From: Devosia submarina
GTDB taxonomy: Bacteria; Pseudomonadota; Alphaproteobacteria; Rhizobiales; Devosiaceae
Reading direction: 5' to 3'
Assembly: GCF_003056345.1 (NCBI RefSeq)
Contig: NZ_PYWB01000008.1
Span: 1-64,000 of the forward strand
Length of the DNA stretch: 64,000 nucleotides
The notes beneath the pieces were generated by a model. It did no database searches, was not told where the DNA came from, and saw only the letters and a list, made by a program, of their open reading frames with translations. Position 1 is the stretch's first letter. Each line of letters begins with the position of its first letter. Made by a program: the position numbers and the translations under genes. Positions 7,564 through 15,988 of the stretch are shown here, piece after piece.

Positions 7564-7875
7564 ATGGCCGCCATCATCAAAACGATTATCGGCTCGGTGC
7601 CCCATCTTCTGCTCGGGGCGGCCCTGCTGCTTTATGTGCCCTGGACGCTGGGCATTCCCGGCACGCCAGATGCCGACTATGCGGATGGCTGGTATATCGG
7701 GTTCTACGGGATCAACTTCTTTATCGCTGTTTATGCCATTCTGGGCGTGCTCGGCGTTATTTCGCGCTTCAACTGGCTCCCCATTCCTTTTCGCTGGATC
7801 AGGCTAGGGCTCTGGTGCAGCGCCGGCGCCTTTGCACTTGCCATGGCAATCGCCATCTACGCCGTCCTTAATTGA
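7564..7875 (+). CDS. Small integral membrane protein of unknown function
   Basis: ATG 7564 (MAAIIKTIIGSVPHLLLGAA) has GGGGAG seven bases upstream and is preferred to a TTG at 7552. The 103-residue protein has three hydrophobic segments, about residues 8–27, 44–66 and 78–101, with short polar loops (PGTPDADYADGW; FRWIRLG). No family motif is recognised. It converges with the VWA gene; the two 3' ends overlap by 8 bases, so readthrough would make antisense RNA. Confidence 0.7.
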   Translation: MAAIIKTIIGSVPHLLLGAALLLYVPWTLGIPGTPDADYADGWYIGFYGINFFIAVYAILGVLGVISRFNWLPIPFRWIRLGLWCSAGAFALAMAIAIYAVLN

Positions 7876-9895
7876 CGGCAGGCACTGCATCGGGCTTCAG
7901 CGCCTTGGCCGTTTGCACCAATTGCAAAAATTCGTTGCGATAGCCGCTTTCATCCGTGCCGCGGCCAGATCGCGCCAGCGCAGCAATGGCGTCCCAGCTC
8001 ATTTCGCCGCTGTAATTGCTTCCTCGCAGTTTCTGCCCAAAGGCGGCAATGGCTGCAGCGAAGCGCATGTCATCGCTTGCTTGAGCGATATCGGAATGGA
8101 CCATGTCGGACGTAATGGGCTGCTCGATGAGTTGGCTGACCTCACTCTGGGGCAGCTTGTAGCGCAGACGAAGGAACGCCCATTCCCCCGAGCGTGCAAT
8201 GGGTTGGCTGGCGGAACCATAGCGCAGCGGATCAACCAGTTCGCCACCAGATCCAACAGGCGTGATTTCATAAAGCGCGGTGACACTGTGGCCTGCACCG
8301 ATGTCGCCAGCATCGACCTTGTCATTGTTGAAATCCTCGCGGTTGAGGGCCCGCGTCTCATAGCCGATCAACCGGTACTCGCTGACCATTGCCGGGTTGA
8401 ACTCCACCTGGATCTTGACGTCCTTGGCAATCATTTCGAGCGTGCCGCCAATCTCCTGGACGAGCACCTTCTGGGCCTCGCGGAAATCGCTGATGTAGCT
8501 GGCATTGCCGTTCCCGTTCTGCGCCAGCGCCTGCATGGTATCATCGCCCAGATTGCCCCGCCCGAAGCCAAGTACGGACAAAGTGATGCCACTGTCGCGC
8601 CTGGCCTTGATGAAGTCCTCGAGCTGTTCGGGGTCCTCGATCCCGACATTGAAGTCGCCATCGGTGGCCAGGATCACCCGATTGGTGCCATCAGCAACCT
8701 TGTGCTGTTCAGCAAGGCGATAGGCCAGCTCGATCCCGTCGGCGCCAGCAGTGCTGCCGCCGGCCCATAGATTGTCCAGCGCTTGGAGGATCGTCGCCTT
8801 GTTCGTGGCCGCGGTGGGCTCCAGCGCCACGCCAGCCGACCCGGCATAGGTCACAATCGATATGGTGTCATTGGCCGAGAGTTGATCAAGCAAAAGCGCA
8901 AAGGCGCGTTTCAGCAACGGCAGCTTGTCCGGTTCATCCATGGACCCTGACGTATCGATCAGGAACACCAGATTAGCCGGCTTGTCTTCCCCAGCGGGAG
9001 GGACATGGCCCTTGATTCCAATCTGCAGCAATTGCGTCCGCGTATTCCACGGCGTGGGATAGATCGCAATGGTCGGCTGGAAAGGCACAGCAGCGTCTTG
9101 GGCAGCCGGATAGTCATAGGGGAAATAGTTGATCATCTCCTCGATGCGCACGGCGTCTGGCTCGGGCAAGAAGCCGTCTTCCAGCATGCTGCGCATATAG
9201 GAATAGCTCGCCGTATCCACATCGATCGAAAAGGTGGAGACGGGCTCCTCGGCCACGAGCTTGAGACGCTGTTCCTCAAAAGAGGTGAACTGATCGCCGG
9301 CAGGCAGGGGCGGCACTACCACCATGTCGCTCATTGGCGCAAAGCTGGTCGTTGGCACTTCCATGGCCGCCCCACCCTGGCTCAGCATGGGTGCGGGTGC
9401 GACCGGAGGTGGTGGCGCCGGCATGGATTCCATCATCGCGGCGCTGTCGGCCGCAGTTCCAATCTCGCTTTCCAATGGCTCTGGCGCGGCGGGTGCCTGG
9501 GTCCGACTGTCCTGCGGCTGCTTGGCGAGGTCCTGGCGAGGTGGAGGTACCTGCGCGGGGGCTGGCGCAGTCGTTTCGCTGATCGGCGAGGGCACCTGGG
9601 TCATCGATGTGGTGAGATAAAGCTGATAGCCAAGTGGCAGCACAAGCAATGCAATAGCCGCTGTGCCGATAGGCAGACGCATATCCATGATCGTTTTCCC
9701 TCCGGGGAAGTTGATGATGGATTTAAGACGCCGGCCCCAAGGATTTCCTTTGGGAGCATTGACGGTTTTTGCGGCTGAATTCTCGAACGCTGCCATTCCC
9801 GCAGCCAAGGCGGCCTGGCGCGCTTCAGCTCGCGCTGGCGGCACGCTTGTGTCCTTGAGGCGGTTCAGCGGATCGCCGGGCATGTCATTGCTCAT
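7868..9895 (-). CDS. Membrane-anchored von Willebrand factor A protein (YfbK family)
   Basis: A 675-residue protein: an N-terminal cytoplasmic segment (1–73), one membrane span at about 74–94 (TAAIALLVLPLGYQLYL), a Pro/Ala/Gln-rich linker to about 200, then the YfbK-type N-terminal region (VSTFSIDVDTASYSYMRSML), a VWA domain with the metal-binding motif DTSGS at 314–318 (NLVFLIDTSGSMDEPDKL), and the C-terminal YfbK domain. VWA domains bind protein partners through a divalent metal. The start overlaps the end of the ECF sigma gene as ATGA, so the two are coupled. The topology, a short cytoplasmic head and a large periplasmic sensor, resembles a transmembrane anti-sigma factor; this role is inference. 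Confidence 0.9.
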   Translation of the reverse strand: MSNDMPGDPLNRLKDTSVPPARAEARQAALAAGMAAFENSAAKTVNAPKGNPWGRRLKSIINFPGGKTIMDMRLPIGTAAIALLVLPLGYQLYLTTSMTQVPSPISETTAPAPAQVPPPRQDLAKQPQDSRTQAPAAPEPLESEIGTAADSAAMMESMPAPPPPVAPAPMLSQGGAAMEVPTTSFAPMSDMVVVPPLPAGDQFTSFEEQRLKLVAEEPVSTFSIDVDTASYSYMRSMLEDGFLPEPDAVRIEEMINYFPYDYPAAQDAAVPFQPTIAIYPTPWNTRTQLLQIGIKGHVPPAGEDKPANLVFLIDTSGSMDEPDKLPLLKRAFALLLDQLSANDTISIVTYAGSAGVALEPTAATNKATILQALDNLWAGGSTAGADGIELAYRLAEQHKVADGTNRVILATDGDFNVGIEDPEQLEDFIKARRDSGITLSVLGFGRGNLGDDTMQALAQNGNGNASYISDFREAQKVLVQEIGGTLEMIAKDVKIQVEFNPAMVSEYRLIGYETRALNREDFNNDKVDAGDIGAGHSVTALYEITPVGSGGELVDPLRYGSASQPIARSGEWAFLRLRYKLPQSEVSQLIEQPITSDMVHSDIAQASDDMRFAAAIAAFGQKLRGSNYSGEMSWDAIAALARSGRGTDESGYRNEFLQLVQTAKALKPDAVPAVN

Positions 9896-10464
9896 AGCAA
9901 GCCCCTCAGGGTTTTGCGTGCCTCATGCACATGAAACGACACGGTGGCTTCCTTGATGTTCATGATTTCGGCGGCTGCTGCATGGCTCAGCTCTTCGGCA
10001 TAAACCAGCAAGACCGCGTCGCGCTGCTTTTCCGGCAGTCGGCGCACCGCTGCCCAGAGCTGCTTGCTGGTCGCGGCTTCTTCCTGGTCCGCTGGATGCT
10101 CGTCGGGTGTTATTTGCCGCAAGGCATCAACATGGCGTCCTCGCCGCTGGCGCGACCGCTGAAGATCGCGAACGGCATTGAGCGTGATGCGATACACCCA
10201 GCTCGAAAAAGCACTGCGCCCATCAAAGCCCGCAATGGCCTGCCCCAGCTTGATGCAGACATCCTGCGCCACGTCCTCGGCATCATCGCCATTGCCGCAC
10301 CATTTCCAGGCCGTGCGGTAAATGCGCTCGTAATGCTGTTCCAGCAACAGGGCGAAAGCCTGCCCATCGCCATTGCGCGCGCGCACCACCAGCGCCTGCG
10401 TGATGGCCTGTGCATGGTCGATCGTTTCTGCGGCAGTCCCATCCATCGCCGGCGCATGCACCAC
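9892..10464 (-). CDS. ECF RNA polymerase sigma factor
   Basis: 190 residues with region 2 (RIYRTAWKWCGNGDDAEDVA, then QDVCIKL and FSSWVYRITLNAVRDLQR) and region 4 (LPEKQRDAVLLVYAEELSHA, AAEIMNIKEATVSFHVHEARKTL), the helix-turn-helix for the −35 element. A start at the second Met (10446) is also possible. It is the first gene of a two-gene operon with the VWA protein and is divergent from a small membrane-protein gene at 10554. ECF factors are normally held by a co-transcribed anti-sigma factor; the only partner here is the VWA protein. Confidence 0.92.
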   Translation of the reverse strand: MVHAPAMDGTAAETIDHAQAITQALVVRARNGDGQAFALLLEQHYERIYRTAWKWCGNGDDAEDVAQDVCIKLGQAIAGFDGRSAFSSWVYRITLNAVRDLQRSRQRRGRHVDALRQITPDEHPADQEEAATSKQLWAAVRRLPEKQRDAVLLVYAEELSHAAAAEIMNIKEATVSFHVHEARKTLRGLL

Positions 10465-10553
10465 AAGCTTACCTTTGGCCCGATCTTAGTGGTAAGACGA
10501 GCCGGCCAGGCCAATCCTTTGGCTGGAGCGAAGAATATTTAAAGGCCAATAGC

Positions 10554-10754
10554 ATGGACGATCCCAAACAAAGCCCCTTTGCGCTGAACCGCGGCCGCGT
10601 GCTGATCCTGGCCTTGGGTCTGTTGATCGTGCTGATCACCATATCCATGTGGCATGGCGGCATTGATTCTTATCAGGCGCTGCGCGCGGCCAATGCGGAA
10701 GCGACAACTGCGGCACCGGGGCAGAACCCTGCCAGCCAAACGCCGGCCGAGTAG
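10554..10754 (+). CDS. Small single-span membrane protein
   Basis: 66 residues: a cytoplasmic head with basic residues (MDDPKQSPFALNRGR), one membrane span at about 17–35 (LILALGLLIVLITISMW) and a short Ala/Thr-rich tail. No family is recognised. It faces the ECF sigma gene across 89 bases, so it could be a target of that sigma factor. The ribosome binding site is weak (AAAGG), and the longer frame from 10410 lies inside the sigma gene on the other strand. Confidence 0.6.
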   Translation: MDDPKQSPFALNRGRVLILALGLLIVLITISMWHGGIDSYQALRAANAEATTAAPGQNPASQTPAE

Positions 10755-10765
10755 CGCCCTGGCTC

Positions 10766-10851
10766 GTCACCCTCGGGCGAAGACCCGAGGGCTCTTTACT
10801 TAATGCACGCCGGGCAAGTGCAGTGCCCTCGGGTCTGCGTCCGAGGGTGAC
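10766..10851. repeat. Dispersed paired-palindrome repeat (CCCTCGGG type)
   Basis: Two palindromes in opposite order, TCACCCTCGGGCGAAGACCC followed by GAGGGCTC, and GCCCTCGGGTCTGCGTCCGA followed by GGGTGAC, separated by about 30 bases. The same module recurs at about 40348–40435 and 57662–57748. It behaves like an alphaproteobacterial intergenic palindromic (BIME-like) element. Confidence 0.8.
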
Positions 10852-10879
10852 AATCTGATGAAGGCTGATCTCTTGGTGC

Positions 10880-12031
10880 TTAAGCAGCAAACACCTGCGG
10901 CACGGCTTCCGCGATGAACCCGCCGCCCCAAACCTCCGATGTGGCGGTATCATCCGCATAGAAGACGCAGGCCTGCCCCGGCGAGATGCCATACTCGCCT
11001 GACACCAGCGTCACGAACACCTCGCCATCGCGCTGCTGGATCACCGCCGGCTGTGGCCCGCGCGTGGAGCGCACCTTGACCTCGACCGGCGCACCATTGC
11101 CCGCCGACATTTCGGCCAATGGTCGGGCGCCGAGCCAGTTCACATCGCGCAGACGCACGGTGTGGGTCTTGAGCGCTTCGCGGGGCCCTACGATGACCCG
11201 GCTTGTCTTGTGCTCGAGCTTGATCACGTAGAGCGGCTCGGCGGCCGCAACGCCCAGGCCCTTGCGCTGGCCGATCGTGTAATTGACGATGCCATTGTGG
11301 GTGCCGAGCACACGGCCATCGAGGTGAACGATCTCGCCCGTGGCGACTGCCTCGGGATGCATCTTGCGGATGATGTCTGCGTATCTGCCCTGCGGCACGA
11401 AGCAGATGTCCTGCGAATCATGCTTTTCGGCGATCTCCAGGCCCATCTCGCGCGCCAGCGCACGCACTTCGGCCTTCCCCATGCCACCCAAGGGGAAGCG
11501 CAGATAGTCGAGCTGCTCCTGCGTGGTGGCGAACAGGAAATAGGTCTGGTCGCGTTCGGCATCGACAGGTCGGAACAATTGCCGCCTTCCGTTCTCGCCC
11601 AGGCGCGACTGCACATAATGTCCTGTTGCCAGCGCATCGGCGCCCAGATCCTGCGCCACGGCCATCAAATCCACGAACTTGACGCTCTGGTTGCAGGCAA
11701 TGCACGGCACTGGCGTTTCGCCCTGCTGATAGGCATTGGCAAAGGGGGCAATCACCGACTTCTTGAAGCGCTCTTCATAATCGAGCACGTAATGGGGAAT
11801 GCCCAGAGTCGCGGCAACCCGGCGCGCATCATGGATGTCCTGCCCAGCGCAGCAGGCCCCTTTGCGGAACGTCGCTTCGCCGTGATCGTAAAGCTGGAGC
11901 GTTACCCCCACCACGTCATAGCCCTGGCGGGCAAGCAGGCCGGCAACGACCGATGAATCCACGCCTCCGGACATCGCGACAACAATGCGCGTGTCTTCGG
12001 GGCGCTTGGCAATATCAAGCGAGTTCAGCAT
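10880..12031 (-). CDS. mnmA: tRNA-specific 2-thiouridylase MnmA
   Basis: MnmA puts sulfur on C2 of the wobble uridine of tRNA-Glu, -Gln and -Lys, using ATP. The PP-loop motif is [20 protein letters not shown], the catalytic Cys lies in [13 protein letters not shown], and the second conserved Cys in [10 protein letters not shown]. Start ATG 12031 ([15 protein letters not shown]) has AAGGAAA just upstream; a frame extending to 12190 has no support and lacks homologous sequence. Length (383 residues) is normal for the family. It stands alone on the minus strand, divergent from the fliK promoter. Confidence 0.96.
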   Translation of the reverse strand: MLNSLDIAKRPEDTRIVVAMSGGVDSSVVAGLLARQGYDVVGVTLQLYDHGEATFRKGACCAGQDIHDARRVAATLGIPHYVLDYEERFKKSVIAPFANAYQQGETPVPCIACNQSVKFVDLMAVAQDLGADALATGHYVQSRLGENGRRQLFRPVDAERDQTYFLFATTQEQLDYLRFPLGGMGKAEVRALAREMGLEIAEKHDSQDICFVPQGRYADIIRKMHPEAVATGEIVHLDGRVLGTHNGIVNYTIGQRKGLGVAAAEPLYVIKLEHKTSRVIVGPREALKTHTVRLRDVNWLGARPLAEMSAGNGAPVEVKVRSTRGPQPAVIQQRDGEVFVTLVSGEYGISPGQACVFYADDTATSEVWGGGFIAEAVPQVFAA

Positions 12032-12245
12032 TTTTCCTTTGTATCCGGTTGGGTTCAAGGGCCAGCGGATGAATGGCGGCGTTTTACGCCGATAAGGAGT
12101 TATGGGCAACAGCGACGCAACCCGGCAAGTCTTGCCGGTCAAACCCGCCTTTGTTGCCGTGAGTTGATAGGGCGCAGGGGCTTTTGCCATTAACGGGTAA
12201 AGCTAAGGGCATGAGAACAGGCGCTATTTTCCTGCGGGTCTGACT

Positions 12246-12260
12246 TGGCACCGCGCTTGC
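12246..12260 (+). promoter_or_regulatory. Sigma-54 promoter of fliK
   Basis: TGGCAC at 12246–12251, five bases, then TTGC at 12257–12260: a perfect −24/−12 element, 40 bases before the fliK start. The flagellar sigma-54 activator FlbD is encoded at 19702, so the signal fits late flagellar transcription of fliK-flgD. Confidence 0.8.
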
Positions 12261-12299
12261 ATCCCCTTTGGGGAATATCCTTATGACGGGTGCAGGCAA

Positions 12300-13799
12300 T
12301 TGGCATCACATCTCACGATCACGAGCGGCGCGGCCCCAAGCACTGGTTCTGCGCGCCCATTCAATGGGCAGGCCCCTGGCTCGGATAAGGACACCGAAGC
12401 ACCAAACGCCTTTGCCGCATTGCTGGGTCTTGCCGGGATGGAGAGCGAAACGCCCGCGGCCGACGCCGTTGAGCCCTTCTCTGCTGTTGCGCCTGGCGCC
12501 GAGCAATTGCCCGCTGAACATCCCGATGCCTTGGCTGCTGCACTCAACGCCGTGCTGCCACTGGCCGATGCTCCGGAGACCGACGCCAAGCAATTGCTCA
12601 ACGAGCTGCTGGCGAGCCTGACCGATCTCAAGACCAAGCTGGATGCCGGCGAGCCGCTTGATGCGGCGTTTCTGGAGGAGCTTAACGGGCAGCTGGATGC
12701 GCTGGGCGAGGCGCTCGGCATCGACCTTGCTGCCGTCCCTGCCCTTCAAGACCTTGCGGCCCTGCTGAAGGCTCCTGTGCCAGAGGACGCAAGCCTTGCC
12801 AGCAGGCTTTCGGCCGGTATCGCCCCGCTCGCAAGCTTGCTGATCGAGGGCAATGGGACGTCCGAGCCACATGCAGCGGCCCTTGGCAAGCAAGTGGGGG
12901 AAAAGCTGGGGGCTTTGCTGGCCGCTCTCGAAAACGGCGCAATCCCGCAGGATAAGCTCGCTCAGCTTGGCCTTTCTGCCGAGGCTGATCCGAACCTCAA
13001 GCTCGCCATCGCCAAATTGATGGCGACAATGGACAAGCCGGACGCGTCACCGGCCACGCCGGTCCTCGCCAAGCCTGAGCTGCAGCTCAGCGAGCCCGTG
13101 CTGACCGGCAAGGCTTCGGAAGCCCCTGTTGAGCCTGCGCCCGGAGCAAGCCTCGAAACCCCGCCGGTCCTTGCATCGGACGGGCAGGATCCAAACGCGG
13201 GCGACAGGAATGACGGCAAGCCGGCCGATCACAAGGCCGCAGCCACCGTGATCGCAGTGGGTGCGGCTGAGGCCAATTCCGAGCCGCAATCGGCACCGGG
13301 GCCGCAGCCCGCCGCTCGCGCCGAGATTGTGGCAGCGCCGCGCGTGGTGCAGACCGGGTACCAGACCAGCCAGCAGCAGCTGAACCTTCCTCAGATCGCA
13401 TTTGAGCTGGCGCGGCAGACAAGTGAAGGCAATACGCGCTTCCAGATCCGCCTTGATCCCGCAGAACTGGGGCGGATCGATGTGCAGCTCGACATCGACA
13501 AGTCGGGCCAGGTCAATGCTCGCCTCGTGGTAGAAAAAGCCGAAACGCTGGATCTGATGCAGCGCGATCAGCGCGGGCTGGAAAAGGCGCTCCATCAGGC
13601 AGGGCTCGACAGCGCGAAAACCAATCTTGAATTCTCACTCAAGCAAAACAATGGCGGGGATTCGCAGCAGCAGGGCCGCAATGGCAATGGGCGCCAGGCG
13701 CAAGGCAACAACGGACTTGCCGAAAGCAGCGACGTGCCGCCCACCATCAACCTTTATCGCGCGAGCCTTTCGGCCAGCGGCGTCAACATTCTCGCCTAG
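12300..13799 (+). CDS. fliK: Flagellar hook-length control protein FliK
   Basis: FliK measures the growing hook and switches the export gate to filament substrates. The C-terminal hook-length domain is clear: QIAFELARQTSEGNTRFQIR, LDPAELGRIDVQLDIDKSGQ, then VNARLVVEKAETLDLMQRDQ. The N-terminal 330 residues are Ala/Pro/Glu-rich and poorly conserved, as usual in FliK. The start is uncertain: no in-frame ATG precedes the conserved part, and TTG 12300 is the best codon after GCAGG. It lies behind a sigma-54 promoter and 12 bases before flgD. Confidence 0.88.
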   Translation: MASHLTITSGAAPSTGSARPFNGQAPGSDKDTEAPNAFAALLGLAGMESETPAADAVEPFSAVAPGAEQLPAEHPDALAAALNAVLPLADAPETDAKQLLNELLASLTDLKTKLDAGEPLDAAFLEELNGQLDALGEALGIDLAAVPALQDLAALLKAPVPEDASLASRLSAGIAPLASLLIEGNGTSEPHAAALGKQVGEKLGALLAALENGAIPQDKLAQLGLSAEADPNLKLAIAKLMATMDKPDASPATPVLAKPELQLSEPVLTGKASEAPVEPAPGASLETPPVLASDGQDPNAGDRNDGKPADHKAAATVIAVGAAEANSEPQSAPGPQPAARAEIVAAPRVVQTGYQTSQQQLNLPQIAFELARQTSEGNTRFQIRLDPAELGRIDVQLDIDKSGQVNARLVVEKAETLDLMQRDQRGLEKALHQAGLDSAKTNLEFSLKQNNGGDSQQQGRNGNGRQAQGNNGLAESSDVPPTINLYRASLSASGVNILA

Positions 13800-13811
13800 G
13801 GAGCACCAGCC

Positions 13812-14498
13812 ATGGCCACGATCGAAAGCATCGCCGCTGCCAGCAACAGCAAGGTCGCCCAGTCTCGCGCAACCATTGCGGACAATTTCGACACCTTTCT
13901 CAATATCCTGACGACGCAGCTGAAGAACCAGAACCCGCTGGACCCGCTCGACACCAACCAGTTCACCCAGCAGTTGGTGCAGTTCACGGGTGTGGAACAG
14001 CAGCTCAAGACCAATGAGTTCCTGGAAACGCTGATGCTCTCGACCCAGAACACCGCCAAGTCCGAGGCCGTGAGCTATATCGGCAAGCAGGTGACGGCAT
14101 CGGGCCGGACGGGCGAGCTCACCGACGACAAGGCCGTGTTCTGGGCCTATGACGCCGAGGCCGCCGTTGCCAATGCTACCGTCACCATCAAGAATGCCAG
14201 CGGCAGCGTAGTGTATACGGAAACCGGATCGCTCAATGCCGGCCCCGGCACGTTCCGCTGGGACGGCAAGACCAGCGACAACAACGTCGCTCCCAACGGC
14301 ACCTATACGATCGAGATCAAGGGCACCAATCTGAGCGGCAACAACATCGCTGTCAGCACCTCCTCGGTGGGCGTGGTGACGGGCGTCGACTTCACAGGCG
14401 ATGTGCCGATCCTGACCGTTGGCAATCGCAAGGTCGCCATCACGGACGTCACCGATGTGCGCGTGCCCTCGTCCGAGCCGGCAAGTCCAGCCAGCTGA
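13812..14498 (+). CDS. flgD: Flagellar hook-capping protein FlgD
   Basis: FlgD caps the hook and guides hook-protein assembly. The conserved N-terminus is visible: FDTFLNILTTQLKNQNPLDP, then NQFTQQLVQFTGVEQQLKTN, followed by a two-domain beta-rich middle (AYDAEAAVANATVTIKNASG; GTFRWDGKTSDNNVAPNGTY). The start has AGGGAG 11 bases upstream. 228 residues, a normal length. It follows fliK directly and is closed by a terminator. Confidence 0.95.
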   Translation: MATIESIAAASNSKVAQSRATIADNFDTFLNILTTQLKNQNPLDPLDTNQFTQQLVQFTGVEQQLKTNEFLETLMLSTQNTAKSEAVSYIGKQVTASGRTGELTDDKAVFWAYDAEAAVANATVTIKNASGSVVYTETGSLNAGPGTFRWDGKTSDNNVAPNGTYTIEIKGTNLSGNNIAVSTSSVGVVTGVDFTGDVPILTVGNRKVAITDVTDVRVPSSEPASPAS

Positions 14499-14532
14499 AC
14501 CGGCTGATACGACACAGTTTTCCACATCGGCA

Positions 14533-14557
14533 GGCGCCCTCCCATGGGCGCTTTTTA
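14533..14557 (+). terminator. Terminator after flgD
   Basis: Stem GCGCCC/GGGCGC with loop TCCCAT followed by TTTTTA, 35 bases after the flgD stop. Confidence 0.75.
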
Positions 14558-14612
14558 CTTCAGGAAGTTGAATCCAATTGCTTGAAATTCAACGTCATTC
14601 TTAACCTGTTGT

Positions 14613-14627
14613 CCATTTCCCCTTAGC
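14613..14627 (+). promoter_or_regulatory. Near-consensus CtrA box upstream of sciP
   Basis: TTAG-N7-TTAA (one mismatch to TTAA-N7-TTAA), 61 bases before the sciP start. A GAATC (GANTC, CcrM-type methylation site) sits at 14570–14574. Both fit cell-cycle-timed sciP expression. Confidence 0.5.
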
Positions 14628-14688
14628 TGAATTTTAAGGCCGCTGCCCTACTCTCTTCCTCATATGGTCAGGTTGAGTAGAGAGTAAA

Positions 14689-14967
14689 ATGACCGTACAA
14701 ATGCGTCCACGCGTTAAGTACGTTATCGGACCGGACGGAAGTCCGCTCACGATTGCAGACCTTCCCCCCGCCAATACGCGGAGGTGGGTCATCCGCCGTA
14801 AAGCCGAAGTCGTCGCAGCAGTGCGCGGCGGTCTGCTCAGCCTCGAAGAGGCCTGCGATCGCTACACGCTGAGCGTCGATGAATTCCTCAACTGGCAGGC
14901 CGCCATCGACAAACATGGCCTGGCCGGTCTGCGGACCACCTGGATACAGCATTACCGCGAAGGGTGA
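14689..14967 (+). CDS. sciP: SciP, inhibitor of CtrA (DUF1153)
   Basis: 92 residues with the family core KYVIGPDGSPLTIADLPPAN, RRWVIRRKAEVVAAVRGGLL, SLEEACDRYTLSVDEFLNWQ and HGLAGLRTT. In Caulobacter SciP is a helix-turn-helix protein that binds CtrA and blocks its activation of flagellar and other promoters, and sciP lies near the fliF operon as here. A CtrA-like box and a GANTC site precede it. Length and sequence are normal. Strong assignment; only the local regulation is inferred. Confidence 0.95.
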   Translation: MTVQMRPRVKYVIGPDGSPLTIADLPPANTRRWVIRRKAEVVAAVRGGLLSLEEACDRYTLSVDEFLNWQAAIDKHGLAGLRTTWIQHYREG

Positions 14968-14989
14968 GACACGACGGGCCTAGCCCGGC

Positions 14990-15012
14990 AAATCGCTCCA
15001 GTGGAGCGATTT
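14990..15012 (+). repeat. Palindrome after sciP
   Basis: Near-perfect inverted repeat AAATCGCTCCA/TGGAGCGATTT, 23 bases after the sciP stop, without a T-run. Confidence 0.5.
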
Positions 15013-15068
15013 GAGTGTCGAACGCCCTGAGCGCGAGCAAAGGGCCGGTAAGCTCCAGCAAGAAATCA

Positions 15069-15098
15069 AACCCGCCAGCGCAAGCCGGCGGGTTTTTT
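15069..15098 (+). terminator. Strong terminator after sciP
   Basis: Stem AACCCGCC/GGCGGGTT with a 10-base loop and TTTTTTG tail. Confidence 0.8.
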
Positions 15099-15109
15099 GT
15101 TTGGCGGGC

Positions 15110-15206
15110 AATGCCATTCACCCTTCGACAAGCCCAGGATGAGGTTCAGCGGCTCACCGCGTCTGCAACAGACCTCATGGTGAGCCTGTCCAACCACGAG
15201 ATCGTG
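15110..15206. repeat. Dispersed repeat of the 'CCTCATGGTGAGCCTGTC' type
   Basis: Contains CTTCGACAAGCCCAGGATGA near 15124 and CTCATGGTGAGCCTGTCCAA near 15174. A similar unit lies at about 40220–40315 (AGTGAGCCTGTCGAACTACG; GGTTCGACAGGCTTACC). This is a widespread intergenic family in this order. Confidence 0.65.
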
Positions 15207-15210
15207 CCCC

Positions 15211-15828
15211 CTACGGCGTCTCCGCCCCCATCCACCTTGCTCCCGCTTCACGGCCCATCAAGCGCTCGTAGTAAGCCTGCACCGCCGCATAATCCGGCTT
15301 CTCTGCCGGCACGCTCATCCAGCGGTGGATCGACAAGCCCAGAGCGATGTCGGCAATGGTGAACTCGTCGCCCACAACGTACGGCGCTCCCTTAGCCAAT
15401 TGCCCTTCAAGGATCTCCATCTTGGCGCCCCAACGCTGCATGGATTGCGCGATCCTGTCCGGATCGTCATAACCCGGCGTCTTGCGGATCAGGGCGTTGA
15501 CGGCATAGCCCCAGGGCGGATTGAGCTCGGACGCCTGCCAGCCCAGCCATTGCAGCGCCAGCGCGCGTGATTCCAGATGCTGGGGCAAGAGCACGCCTTC
15601 GCGCTCGGCCAGGTAAACCAGGATCGCGTTGCTTTCCCAAAGCACGAACTCCCCCTCGATCAGCACCGGCACCTGTCCATTGGGATTGAGCCGGAGGAAC
15701 TCGGGCACCTTGGGATCGCGGATCGGCATGCCCCAATCTTCGCGCTCGTAGCGCAGGTTCAACTCGTCGAGCGCCCACAAAACCTTGCGCACATTGATCG
15801 ACGTCACACGGCCCAGAATTTGGAGCAT
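15211..15828 (-). CDS. Glutathione S-transferase
   Basis: A 205-residue enzyme with the thioredoxin-fold N-terminus LGRVTSINVRKVLWALDELN, the cis-Pro region NPNGQVPVLIEGEFVLWESN and helix AILVYLAEREG, and the all-alpha C-terminal half ending in WMSVPAEKPDYAAVQAYYER. Such enzymes conjugate glutathione to electrophiles; substrate cannot be read here. ATG 15828 starts the conserved fold; an upstream ATG at 15912 adds 28 unsupported residues and reaches the fliF promoter region. It interrupts the flagellar cluster on the opposite strand. Confidence 0.9.
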   Translation of the reverse strand: MLQILGRVTSINVRKVLWALDELNLRYEREDWGMPIRDPKVPEFLRLNPNGQVPVLIEGEFVLWESNAILVYLAEREGVLLPQHLESRALALQWLGWQASELNPPWGYAVNALIRKTPGYDDPDRIAQSMQRWGAKMEILEGQLAKGAPYVVGDEFTIADIALGLSIHRWMSVPAEKPDYAAVQAYYERLMGREAGARWMGAETP

Positions 15829-15893
15829 CACCTGTTTCCCTCTTTGTCCTGCCAGGCAGTTTCTGCCGCAAATTTGCAAAGTGCAACGGGAGG

Positions 15894-15908
15894 TTAAGAC
15901 AATGTTTA
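15894..15908 (+). promoter_or_regulatory. CtrA-box-like site upstream of fliF
   Basis: TTAA-N7-TTTA, one mismatch to TTAA-N7-TTAA, 80 bases before the fliF start and in the gap shared with the divergent GST gene. The fliF promoter is a classic CtrA target in Caulobacter. Confidence 0.5.
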
Positions 15909-15988
15909 CCATATGCTAGGTAATTTTTGCCCACCAGCCGAAGCCTCCCCTGCTTCGCGCTGGCCACACCTGAAACGAGTACCCCCGC

